DNA of 64,000 bases from Liolophura sinensis (taxonomy: Eukaryota > Mollusca > Polyplacophora > Chitonida > Chitonidae): the NCBI RefSeq assembly GCF_032854445.1, contig NC_088297.1, positions 16,937,127-17,001,126 on the forward strand, read 5' to 3'. Made by a program: the position numbers and the translations under genes. Numbering within the stretch: the first letter of the stretch is position 1; the number at the start of each line of letters is the position of its first letter. Shown in pieces: positions 54,275 to 63,892 of this stretch. The notes beneath the pieces are model-generated. The model worked only from the letters and a program-made list of their open reading frames with translations. It ran no database searches and was not told where the DNA came from.

Positions 54275-57200
54275 TGCAGATATACCGTAACACATCTACA
54301 AGCGAGCTCTCCGTGGATATTACTAATTACAAACTGTGTGTAAATTGAGTCAGTGAAACCAGTGTCATTCAGGACATTATTAAATACACAAAATAATGGC
54401 CGCGATGAATTTCAGTACTAAGCTACTTATCTTTACTCTCCTAAAACATCTGTAAAATTTAACAGAAACAGAAATTCTGTTGTTGAAATCAGGCTAGAAT
54501 TCTGTTGTCCAAGTGAGGCTAAAATATATTCAGTAATTGCTTCAGATTATGCTAGACTGTTAAATCTCGCACAAATATTCTTTTAACCCAACGTGAAGAT
54601 TCTAGAAGACTAACAGAATATTATGTTGAATATGGCATAGTATTATGTTATAACAGAATATGTTCTTGCATCATTCAAACCACGGACTTTCTTTTAAAAT
54701 TAACAGATTACGTTTTAAGTTTGGGTGCGCACAGGGATGAAGGTATTGGACCATCAGCCACGTACAGAAAGTATAGAACACATCATGACGATCTGAGATT
54801 TATGTTTTCTCCTGACATTATCCAGTTTTCTATCCGACACTTTGAAGAATATTTTCGTGAGGATAAATAGCCTTGACTTGCCTGTGTAAATGTACCACTG
54901 AAGCAAAACAGCCCCCCCCCCCCCCACGACGCTCAATTTTCTCGCCATGTTAGTTTTTCTAGTTTGTGAAACAGCTCAGCTCTGGCTGTACGGTTCAACT
55001 GCGGTCCTGCGTCAGTAAGTTTATACGGATTCTGGCAAGGTGCGGAGGTTTCATCCAATTTATTTACATATTTGATTGTCCTTCCACGCCATACTGACGA
55101 ATATTTCACTTATACGAGGGCGTTCAGCACTATGGTGGAAGGAAACCCAGCACAAGTCAGGGAAAACCCACGACTATCCGCAGGCTGTTACAATATTCTT
55201 GAGTACGGCGTAAAACACCAATCAAATAAATAAATAAATAACCGCAATAATAATGTTGCAAGACCTGCCCACTTACGGCCGGCGAGGAAGCCAGCATGAG
55301 CTGGACTTGAACTCACCGCGACCGCATTAGGCATTGCCAATAAAATTGCCAGCCGTTATGTTGTTTTGCAAAACATAAGCTTTACTAATTAACTGACAGA
55401 CCTTGCACAAAACCTTACCTATAAAATCGGTAATTGTAATATTTCCTTTTAAATCTGCAGCTAACAAAACTACGTGCGCCATAAGGGACAGCTCTTTATC
55501 AAATTACCTGTACTTGCTAATTGCGGGTCAGCTATTACATGGCGTGGGTGGAACTACTTTATACAGCGTTGGCACTTCCTGTCTGGACGACAATGTGGTC
55601 GCAAAACGATCTCCAATTTACGTTGGTATGTAACTTAAAGTATTTATTGGTCTTTTTACGCAATTATTACAATTAGTGTTATCGGTATGTAGTATGTGCG
55701 TTATATACCTATAATACCATATACTTCTGAACTCTGTATAGTAAATTAGCTTAATAAACTACTTCTGGCTTATTGCAAAATTTATCACATTCCTTTTGCT
55801 CAATGACTTGATTTTGCTTTGCATATTTTTTGTTTGCCTACGTATTTATGTTATGTGTTTATAGTGTTAACCGTTTCATTCACAAATTGTTATTTCTTTT
55901 AGTCTCATTTAGCGCTTAAGTTATTCTTAGACTGTCGTCAAAATACTTTCATCTATATGTAAGCTTTACCCAGTTTAATATTGGATTAACCAGCTCCCCT
56001 TATTGCCCGGCCTGGGCTCAGGAAGCCGAGGCGGTCAGCGTGCCAGCGCGGCACTATTACCCAGCAGTCTCTCACCAATGGGATCTCGTGAGTTCAAATC
56101 CAGCTCACGCTGGTTTCCTCTCTGCCCGCACGTGGTAAACGCTGCCACAACCTGGGAATGGTCTTGGCATTCCCCCAGGCCCTGGCTGATTTCGTCCTAC
56201 CCTAATCCCGGCCGCCGTCGCATAAGTGAAACATTCTTGAGTATAGCGTAAAAAAAACCAGTAAAATAAATCCATGTACATAAATTTATTGCCCGGTAAG
56301 TTGATGTCATTCACGTCGTGAATTCGAATTATTGCTTACATGCAGTTTTGATACTCCCCTAAATCTGATCACCTTGAATTAGCAATGACAGAAATGAGTT
56401 TAAAACATAAAATTCCATGGTTGATAAAGTATGTGTGTTTTATGTGTTTGGGAAATACGTAAGACTGTAGCTCATATTCTAGTGTTATTTGTACACAGGT
56501 ATAATGTACGCCTTCGCGGCGCTGGGACCAGCTCTAGGGTACATTTTAGGCGGACAGTTGCTGAATATCTATGTAGATTTCGACGCTGTGGATACCAAAA
56601 AGTAAGTGTTCAGATGTAATTATAGTATTTCTTTAATTGGTGTTCATACTCGATTGCTCTGTTATGGAGGCGGGAAGGGAAGTGCTTTCTCTGGCCGTAC
56701 GTGGGAACATTTACCAGCAACCTGCGGATGGTTGTGGATTTTTCCTGGGCTCCGCCCGCTTTCTTCCCAACTAAGTGCTGAATGCTATCGTAAAAGTGAA
56801 ATATTCTGTGAATATAAAGAACGGTTTGAAACACCAAACACATGAATAAATAGAAAATATAGTGCGGCGAGTTTGTTTATAGGTGGAGAAATCAGGAGTG
56901 CTCGAACTATAAAACCGCCCCTCACCAGGCATCTGTAGAAGCCTCGTGACTTAAGGCCGCAAAATCTGAACAGCGGGATAGGGTTTCCTTGATCCATAAA
57001 TCCAACTGCTATCTTATAAGTAAAGTTATTTAAGTTATTTAAATTTTTGAAATTTTAATTTGTTCAGGGTGCCATTGGTACCGGAAGATCCCAGATGGGT
57101 TGGAGCCTGGTGGATTGGATTTGTAATCTCGACAATTCTCGCGTTAATCATGTTCGTCCCGCTGTTGGCAATGCCTCGAGAACTTCCGGGTAAGAGCATA

Positions 57201-60200
57201 GATTATCTCCCTTTGTTTTACTGTGAATTATTTTTTCAAACGAAACACCTATCAATCAATCAATAAATCAATCTGTCATTCAGTCAGTGAGTCATTTCTG
57301 TTGTTCCAGGAGCCAAAGTCGTCAGAGAATCTCGTGTATCCGAAGCTCACGAGGACGGGAGTGAGGAGAAAACTCGCCGACCAGGCTTCGGTACCTCCCT
57401 TAAAGACGCTCCCTTGGTTTTCTGGATCATCATTAAGAACCCCACCTTCTTGCTGACGACTCTGGCCGCCTCCACGGAGGGAATCGTTGTGAGCGGGTTT
57501 GCTACATTTGTGCCCAAGTTCATACAGAATCAGTACGGGCAAACGGCCAGCTTCGCAGCTGTGCTCACAGGTATGTGTTCAGTGTGTGTAGGTACCTGGC
57601 TACTAGCGTGCCATCGCAACACAATGACTCAGGAGCTTCTGACTAATGCGGTTGTGAGTTCAAGTCCAGCACATGCTGACTTCTTCTGCGGTCGTACGTG
57701 AAATCGGCCTGCCTGCGGATGGTCGTGGGTTTCCCCCGGTCTCTACTCGGTTTTCTCTCACCATATTGCTGGCCGCCGTTGCATAAATTAAACATTCTTG
57801 GGTGCGACGTAAAACACCGGTCAAATTAATAAATGAATCGATGTGTTAAACCAAAACTTGAGACGAAACTTTCCATTAGACCAGTTTTGGTTGTTGGTAG
57901 TGGGAAAGCTTTCCCGTCTAATTTCAGGTCCAAGCTGTGAAATCTGTTATTTCTGTCTGCCTTTGCGATGACGTTTCGTGAGTTCTGGGCCGAGTCGCTA
58001 TTTGTGCGCGAAAACGTACCTCTTTGTATTTACTGCATTTTACCTCATCTTTGGCCTATAAAATGCAATTTAAGAAGCACGTAGTCATAAAAGGACATTT
58101 TTGATGCCAACACATAAAAGGAAAGTCAATTGTGGATCAAATAAATTATACATGTATATGGATAGACAAATTATCACACATACAGTTTAAAACATAAACC
58201 AAGAACTAAAAAGTATATGAAGTACGAAATTTGGACGGAATCATGCAAAGAGAAGCTGTCAACAGTCTTCACTGATGGTTTAATGATGCACGGAATGCTT
58301 TAGGCGAATGGGTGAGCTCAGAATCCAAATCGTGTACCATGCTAGTATATAAATTGTCGATAATCAACATACATGTACGTATCTCGGTTGCGCTTTGATT
58401 GCAACTGTTCATATATCCAACTTGACGATCTAATTTAGCTCGATGAAGTTACGGTCCCTAGCTCCGGGTGAAGCGGAATTAGACACAATTATGAAAGAGA
58501 GTATCACAGACTCTGAGTTTGGTCTCCAATCCAGCAATTAAACACCCATATTGCCCTTATACTGTATGCACCATTTTTTCGTGCGGTAGGTTGCCTGGCG
58601 GTTCCGGGAGCAGCTGGTGGGCAGGTCATAGGTGGCTGGATCTGTGGGCGGTTTAAACTCAAAGTTCGTGGAATGCTGAGACTTTCGGTAGTTATGTGTG
58701 GTATCTGCATGCTTTTGTCTGCAGCCTTCTGGGCCAAATGTGAGCAGCCGAGAATTGCCGGTCTGAGCTCCAAGTCAAGGTAAATTATGCCATTTAGAGT
58801 TATCTCCCTTTATACTCCTATGGTATTGTCTAGATTTGAGAATTTTCACGTCTTTCTTCCTCTCGTATCCTCAAAGTAAACAAAACTCGACTGCATAATG
58901 TGTAACTAATGGAAACTTCTTGTACTTTGAAACAGTTTACAGTTTAGCATCATCAAATAAGGACCACTCGGCATTGTGACGGTGCCTGGAAATAATGTAT
59001 ACAAATGTACAATTTGATTCCTATTTATTGCAAGATTTGCATGTCATAGACTAAGCATGAACTCTAATTTTATTAACTGCAGGTAATATTCTGTATTATC
59101 ATTTCTGTATTATAAATGTTTCATCATTTCTGTACTATAAATGTTTCATCACTTATACATTATGACTGTTTCATCACTTATACATTATGACTGTTTCATC
59201 ACTTATACATTATGACTGTTTCATCACTTATACATTATGACTGTTTCATTACTTCTGAATAATAACTTTTTCATCACTTCTGTACTATAATTGTTTCATC
59301 ACTGCTGTATTATAACTGCTTCTTCGCCTTTGTATTAAAACTGTTTCATCATTTCTGTACTATAATTGTTTCATCACTGTTGTATTATAACTGTTTCATC
59401 GCTTTTGTATTATAACTGTTTCACCACTTCGTTATTATAACTGTTTCATTGCTTTTGTATTATAATTGTTTCATCACTTTTGTACTATTATTGTTTCATC
59501 ACTTCTGAATTATAACTATTTTATCACTTCTGAAATATAACTATTTCATCACTTCTGTATTATAATTTTGCTTCTGATTAAAACTGTTTCATATCTTCTT
59601 TAAAGGACAAGACAGTATCTGACTAAACATATTTCAATCGAAAGCAGCATTCTCAAGCTTTCTAAAAAGTATAATACTTTGTTATTTAATGAGATTCACC
59701 GAATGTACAACAAAATGTCAATACTGCACCGATGGCTGGTGTGGATCGAGGCAGACATCTTGAGAATTTTATCCACTCAAACATGTTGCTATCAGATTTT
59801 GCGGCCTAAGCTGTGACGTAGCCTTTACCCGTTCACTCCATTAAGTGACATATAATAGCACAGACCTATTGCATAAGACATTACTTTGAGATCGTTTACA
59901 ACGATTTAGTTACGTGTAGCCGAAAGGCCATTTCACAAAGTGTTGTGGGGCGGGTCTGTATCATTTACGGACCACCACAGACGTAAAATCAGTTGCTTTA
60001 CAAGCCAGGTAATATTCAACGACGATGTTAGACAGTAGCATACCGTCTCGCCCAAACCGCATTCACCTTCCCAAATACATTTTTTTTGTCTTTCATTTTA
60101 GCGTTTAATCAGCAGTGTCTAAATAACAAATATCAGTCAGTGAAAAATTCATAAGGGATGCCGAAAGTTGATGTGAATGAGAAGACGGTATCCCACTGGA

Positions 60201-63200
60201 AAATGCTTAAAATTAACTAAACTTTAAAATATAATTTTTTCTCTATGTTTATTGAAATTAAATTTTGCTCCCTTGTCTTTCTTGCATGTAAGGGGTGATT
60301 ATTTTCTGTTTTCTTTTATAAAATACGGTGAAGTTCTTGAAACGCCGTGTTTAAGCCGATGTGCTTTCTCTGACGTCCGTGATAACTCGATCAGCAACTG
60401 AAGCATAAAATTCAGCGAGAGACGAATGCCTTGTTCGGCCTCAGCCGTGCTTAGAATTATTTCCACTTGTTTCGGAATTGAGCTTGAATCTAGTTGTACA
60501 ACAATCCTATTGTAATTTTGTAAATATTTAATAGGGGTCAAAATCATCAGAACAACCCCTATGTTGACCACGACCTGAACCAGATATACCCCGTCCGTGC
60601 ATTTGCAGGCTACTTAAACTGTAAATGATATAGCAGGCTTACTGTATCAAACACTTCAAGCAGTGGAAGAAATATCCAGCCAGTAAGTCCAATTTCCAAG
60701 AAAGCTATTTATCACTTGGACCTTCATCGCCGAAGTTCACAACTTTTATCAGTCATAGGCTACGGCTTTGAACATAATATGGAAAATACCTTAGACGTTA
60801 GAGAGCTAGAGTAAACTTAACATCAAGTTGCTCTTGATAATGTAGACTGAAGCTGTGTCAAGACGAAGTTTCACTAAACTTTTACTGTGTTGAAATTTTT
60901 TTTCAAAATATTTAATGCCGGTTTAAGACACTTTGAATGGTAGTCTTTCAGTGGACATAAACATTAGTCAGGTGCTGTCTTTCACATTAAAACTTTTTCA
61001 ACACGTCTCCGTCTTTCAGTGGACATAAACATTAGTCAGGTGTTGTCTTTCACTTTAAAAAATTGTTAACACGTCTCCTTTAAAACTGTTTATTTACGTC
61101 TGATTTACAATTGTTTATTTACTTCTTCTTTATGATTCTTCATGTCTGCTTTATGTCTCCCTCATCATTTTTGCTTTGTAACTATTTCATCATGTCTGCT
61201 TTATGTCTCCCTCATCATTTTTGCTTTGTAACTATTTCATCATGTCATCTTTATGACTCCTTCGACATTTTTGCTTGGTTACTATTTCATCATGTCTGCT
61301 TTGTGACTCCCTCATCATTTTTGCTTTGTAACTATTTCATCATGTCGACTTTATGACTCCGTCATCATTTCTGCTATGTACCTGTTTTATCATTTCAGCT
61401 TTATGACTCCCTCACCATTTCTGCTGTGTTACCGTATTATCATGTCCGCTTTATGATTATCTTACCATTTCTGCTTTAAAACAGATTCATCATGTCTGCT
61501 TTATGATTCCTTCTACTTTGTAACTGTTTCATCATGTCTGCTTTATGATTCCTTCTACTTTGTAACTGTTTCATCATGTCTGCTTTATGATTCCTCTTGC
61601 TTTGTATCTGTTTCATTATGTCTGCTTCATGATTGTCTCATGTGTTCTGCTTTGTAACTCTTTCATTATGCCTGCATCATTCTTGTTTCAGCGAGCCGAT
61701 GCTGGTTGACCAGTGCAATGGGGCGTGCGGATGTACTCAGACCAACTACGATCCAGTATGCGGATCTAATGGCGTTCAGTACTTCTCGCCCTGTCACGCG
61801 GGGTGTCTGCAAGAGGAATGGACCAATGATGGGACCAAGGTGAGACTAACGTACATAATAGGTGTCATTAAAATCTTTTTATGCTATATATAACTGAACA
61901 TAATATCTAATTTCCCCAACCTCCAACCATCGTGGATTCTGTTTAATCATTTTATTGGTTTTATTTAACACGTTCAAGAAAACTGCAGTTGTACAAACGG
62001 CGATCAGGTTTATGGTTAAAGAAATCCTGGAGGCTCTCTGATCGTCTCAAACCCGCCAGACTTTTCAGTCATATGACGACGAGCAGTCATTAAGTGTGTG
62101 TACATATACTCTGTCTCCTTGTGGGAGTGCTGTCTCCACTGGAGTATCATGCCGAAGACACCAGACATGACTCTCCATCCAGTCACATTATACTTACACC
62201 GGGCCACCCAGTCCTGTTTCCTTGCTCTAACTTCTCAGTACTGAACGCCAGGCGAGGCAGCAAAAAATACCAAGTCTTTGGTATGACCCGACCCGGGTTT
62301 GATCCCAGGTCTCCCGACTTCGAATGAATGAATGAATGAATGATTATGGCTTAATGCCACATTGACAACTTCCAACTTCGAGGCGAAGGCTCTAACCATT
62401 AGGCCACCGAGCAGTCTACATCTTTGAAACAACCCATGGCTTAAGTTTAAATTTGTATAGTTCGCAACAAATTAATATTGGTATGATTAGCCCAGTTGGT
62501 TTCTGTTTTAGATAGCTTTCGCTATTCCAGTCAAAAACCCAGCCCACTGTCGTAGACTACCTAACACACTCACACCTCACACCACAATAATCTATGCTTT
62601 CAGAACACAATGAGAAAATGAATTTAGTCTGATTTGGTCAGCCCCCTGTGATAATCAATAAACTTACATGTAATTGTTACAGGGTTCTCCGTGGTCGAGG
62701 TGATTAGCGTGCCAGCGCGGCGTAATGACCCAGGAGTCTCTCCCAAATGTTGTTGCTGTGAGTTCAAGTCCAGCTCATGCTGGCTTCCTCTCCGTGGCAA
62801 AGTCTGAAAGCAGTTTGGGGATGGTCATGGGATTCCCCCGGGCTGTGTCCGGTTTCTTCCCACCATAATGCTGGCCGCCGTCGTATGAGTGAAATATTCT
62901 TGAGTGCGGCGTTAAACACCAATCAAATAAATAAATGATTGTAACTTTTCTGTTGTATTTTTACAGCTTCCGTGCAAAGTTAAAAAAAAAAGATTGATTT
63001 GTCGAATGAATGAACATATGTTTTCGCTTGTGTGTTGTAGTTGTACAGCTCGTGTGATTGTATCAACGGTACATTCCCTAACGTCACACACAGCGCCGTG
63101 CCCGGTAATTGTGGAGAGACATGCTCCGCCATGTACGTCTTCTTGCCGTTCTTCTTCCTCATGATCCTGGTGACTTTCATCGCTGCCACGCCCACCACCA

Positions 63201-63892
63201 TCGTCACCTTGAGGTAGGCCAGGCCAGTCAAAGCCGCTCAGGACGCCAGAACATAGTAACTTCTCGGGCGTATAGATGCCTAGATATTTGGCAAACTATT
63301 TAAATGTTCGGAAAAAATATCGAGATTTCAAGTAAATACGTTAATAGATGCAGAAAAAGGGAATACTACTAAATTATTGCCACATAGATCATAATCTTCG
63401 AAATTGATGGTACATCTGCCTTGGTTGCTGTTGTCACAGTGGAATTTAGTTCAGTACATATATTGTATATCTCCTTGTAGCAGGGCGAGTCAGTGTCGCC
63501 AGAGAGCTGCCGTCACTGAAGAGGAAGATGACGAAGGCAGCAGACATGAGACCCCACAGCGTCATGTCATGTTTCCGTGACCTAACCTCACAGTGCTGAG
63601 AGTTCTATTTTTAAAGTCTTCCTATGGCCCAACCGGGGATTGATCCCTAGGTTTCCTGGCTTCGAGGCAGACGCTCTGACCATTAGGTCACCGAAGCCGT
63701 CTAGGTTTTCTCGGTAGACCAAAACGGCGTTAGTCCACTCGTAAATATAATCACATATACTTATATAGCTTACATAAACTTATTCAGGGAATCTTGTTAC
63801 AGATTCTTTTTCTCTTTTTCTTTACAGATGCGTTCCCGAAAATCAGAAAACGTTTGCCCTTGGAGTACAGTGGGTGTTCGTTCGGTTCTTAG
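52470..63892 (+). CDS. SLCO4A1-like: Gene 2: OATP/SLCO transporter paralogue, exons 1-10, 3' end off window
   Basis: Exons: 52470-52701, 53869-54147, 55461-55625, 56499-56601, 57068-57189, 57310-57570, 58590-58779, 61692-61839, 63041-63213, 63828-63892; GT-AG introns, frame open throughout, about 579 codons visible. Seen: polar N-terminus (1-58), [15 protein letters not shown] entry to TM1, [10 protein letters not shown] in TM2, NTT sequon in outer loop 1, signature [12 protein letters not shown] near residue 265, ten-cysteine Kazal-like loop (about 455-535) with sequons NGT and NVT, and TM10 ending TPTTIVTLR. Exon phases match gene 1 throughout. Expected role: plasma membrane uptake of organic anions; substrate unknown. 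The start is uncertain: ATG 52470 is the first in-frame Met after the acceptor at 52381-52382, but the frame is open back to that acceptor, so an upstream coding exon is possible. The missing part should encode the end of TM11, TM12 and the tail. Confidence 0.92.
53487..53752 (+). mobile_element. SINE family B, body and tail, in gene 2 intron 1
   Basis: CTGCTGCCTCGCTTGGCGCT, GCACTGAGAGGCTAGAACAA, CGACATGATACTTCAGTGGC, then (TA)n and CTCGTCGTCATATGACTGAA with an ACATTAAACCCCAAGCA tail. The tRNA-like head is missing. Confidence 0.8.
53869..54147 (+). CDS. SLCO4A1-like: Gene 2 exon 2 (TM1 end, TM2, TM3)
   Basis: Acceptor CTCTCGTCAG, donor ACTG|GTAAGT; 279 bases. Encodes [47 protein letters not shown] and TM3, then an outer loop with the NTT sequon. 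Nearly collinear with gene 1 exon 2 without gaps. A (TA)n tract starts about 45 bases after the donor. Confidence 0.95.
54163..54272. repeat. (TTTA)n followed by (TA)~40 in gene 2 intron 2
   Basis: A pure TA dinucleotide tract of about 81 bases (54192-54272) starts some 45 bases after the exon 2 donor. Confidence 0.97.
54434..54722. mobile_element. MITE, copy 3, gene 2 intron 2
   Basis: Diverged ends (TACTCTCCTAAAACATCTG on the left; complement of AACAGATTACGTTTTAAGT on the right) and a shared inner motif AGACTAACAGAATATTATGT. The family is the same as at 2175 and 17703. Confidence 0.6.
54912..54925. repeat. Poly-C run
   Basis: Fourteen C in a row in gene 2 intron 2. Confidence 0.95.
55062..55335 (-). 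mobile_element. Meta-SINE-like element split by a second SINE 3' end
   Basis: Reverse copy: 3' part 55062-55190 (CGCCATACTGACGAATATTT, GACTATCCGCAGGCTGTTA), then body and head 55244-55335 (GCAAGACCTGCCCACTTACG, GAGCTGGACTTGAACTCACC). A plus-strand 3' end sits between them at 55191-55243. Confidence 0.82.
55191..55243 (+). mobile_element. Meta-SINE-like 3' end nested in an opposite copy
   Basis: AATATTCTTGAGTACGGCGT, AAAACACCAATCAAATAAAT and an AAATAAATA tail; a strongly truncated insertion. Confidence 0.8.
55461..55625 (+). CDS. SLCO4A1-like: Gene 2 exon 3 (TM4)
   Basis: Acceptor AAATCTGCAG, donor GTTG|GTATGT; 165 bases. Encodes [20 protein letters not shown] and the KRSPIYV turn. Confidence 0.95.
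56000..56270 (+). mobile_element. Full-length Meta-SINE-like element in gene 2 intron 3
   Basis: Head AGCCGAGGCGGTCAGCGTGC, CTCTCACCAATGGGATC, B box GTGAGTTCAAATCCAG, body GCACGTGGTAAACGCTGCC, 3' part CATAAGTGAAACATTCTTGA. Confidence 0.86.
56499..56601 (+). CDS. SLCO4A1-like: Gene 2 exon 4 (TM5)
   Basis: Acceptor TGTACACAG, donor AAAAA|GTAAGT; 103 bases. Encodes [20 protein letters not shown] and an acidic loop [12 protein letters not shown]. Confidence 0.95.
56690..56852 (+). mobile_element. Meta-SINE-like element, 5'-truncated, in intron 4
   Basis: CTGGCCGTACGTGGGAACAT, GCGGATGGTTGTGGATTTT, AAAAGTGAAATATTCTGTGA and an ATGAATAAATAGAAAA tail. Confidence 0.78.
57068..57189 (+). CDS. SLCO4A1-like: Gene 2 exon 5 (OATP signature, TM6)
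   Basis: Acceptor TTTGTTCAG, donor CCGG|GTAAGA; 122 bases. Contains [16 protein letters not shown], the diagnostic OATP signature, then TM6 and the PRELPG turn. Confidence 0.96.
57310..57570 (+). CDS. SLCO4A1-like: Gene 2 exon 6 (cytoplasmic loop, TM7)
   Basis: Acceptor GTTGTTCCAG, donor ACAG|GTATGT; 261 bases. Encodes a charged loop ([20 protein letters not shown]) and [20 protein letters not shown] with [15 protein letters not shown]. Five codons longer than gene 1 in the loop. Confidence 0.95.
57595..57840 (+). mobile_element. Full-length Meta-SINE-like element in gene 2 intron 6
   Basis: Starts in CCTGGCTACTAGCGTGCCAT, head ATGACTCAGGAGCTTCTGAC, B box GTGAGTTCAAGTCCAG, body GGATGGTCGTGGGTTTCCCC, tail AATTAATAAATGAA. 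It begins about 25 bases after the exon 6 donor. Confidence 0.86.
58590..58779 (+). CDS. SLCO4A1-like: Gene 2 exon 7 (TM8, TM9)
   Basis: Acceptor TGCGGTAG, donor CAAG|GTAAAT; 190 bases. Encodes [31 protein letters not shown] and the start of the large outer loop (CEQPRIAGL). Two codons shorter than gene 1. Confidence 0.94.
59085..59595. repeat. 25-28-bp pyrimidine-rich array, gene 2 intron 7
   Basis: Units of the form ATAACTGTTTCATCACTTCTGTATT repeat about 18 times, most regularly at 59155-59235 with a 25-base period. Confidence 0.9.
60945..61080. repeat. 67-bp direct duplication, gene 2 intron 7
   Basis: TCTTTCAGTGGACATAAACA and TTAGTCAGGTGNTGTCTTTCAC occur twice, 67 bases apart, just upstream of the 50-bp array. 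Confidence 0.8.
61090..61690. repeat. 50/42-bp pyrimidine-rich array ending at the exon 8 acceptor of gene 2
   Basis: CATGTCTGCTTTATGACTCC plus TCATTTTTGCTTTGTAACT repeats at 50-base spacing (61141, 61191, 61241, 61291, 61341, 61391, 61441, 61491), then at 42-base spacing (61533, 61575, 61617). The functional acceptor TTGTTTCAG at 61683-61691 lies in the last, diverged unit. Confidence 0.92.
61692..61839 (+). CDS. SLCO4A1-like: Gene 2 exon 8 (first part of Kazal-like loop)
   Basis: Acceptor CTTGTTTCAG, donor CAAG|GTGAGA; 148 bases, phase 2 to 0. Encodes six cysteines with [19 protein letters not shown]. The acceptor sits at the very end of a pyrimidine-rich tandem array. Confidence 0.94.
62062..62418 (-). 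mobile_element. SINE family B, near full length, with internal insertion
   Basis: Left tail TTTTCAGTCATATGACGACG, body GCCGAAGACACCAGACATG, AAGTCTTTGGTATGACCCGA, right head with GGTTTGATCCCAGGTCTCCC and TCTAACCATTAGGCCACCGA in complement. Between 62322 and 62378 an extra (AATG)n plus ATTATGGCTTAATGCCACAT interrupts the head. Confidence 0.8.
62683..62937 (+). mobile_element. Full-length Meta-SINE-like element in gene 2 intron 8
   Basis: Head TCCGTGGTCGAGGTGATTAG, GCGTGCCAGCGCGGCGTAAT, B box GTGAGTTCAAGTCCAGC, body GGGGATGGTCATGGGATTC, 3' part GTATGAGTGAAATATTCTTG and AAATAAATAAATGA tail. The most complete head in the window. Confidence 0.9.
63041..63213 (+). CDS. SLCO4A1-like: Gene 2 exon 9 (end of Kazal-like loop, TM10)
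   Basis: Acceptor GTGTTGTAG, donor GAG|GTAGGC; 173 bases. Encodes SSCDC, sequons NGT and NVT, GNCGETC and TM10 ([20 protein letters not shown]). Confidence 0.94.
63440..63705 (-). mobile_element. SINE family B in gene 2 intron 9
   Basis: CTCCTTGTAGCAGGGCGAGT, TTTTTAAAGTCTTCCTATGG, then a complemented head with GGGATTGATCCCTAGG and CTCTGACCATTAGGTCACCG. Confidence 0.8.
63828..63892 (+). CDS. SLCO4A1-like: Gene 2 exon 10 (TM11 start), last exon in window
   Basis: Acceptor TTCTTTACAG, donor TTAG|GTGAGT; 65 bases. Encodes [20 protein letters not shown]. The following intron runs to the window edge. Confidence 0.93.

Noticed and set aside
53877..54290. 137-codon frame ending in a long tyrosine-isoleucine run
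   Set aside because: Only its first part, to 54147, is a real exon (gene 2 exon 2); the rest is intron read into the (TA)n tract.
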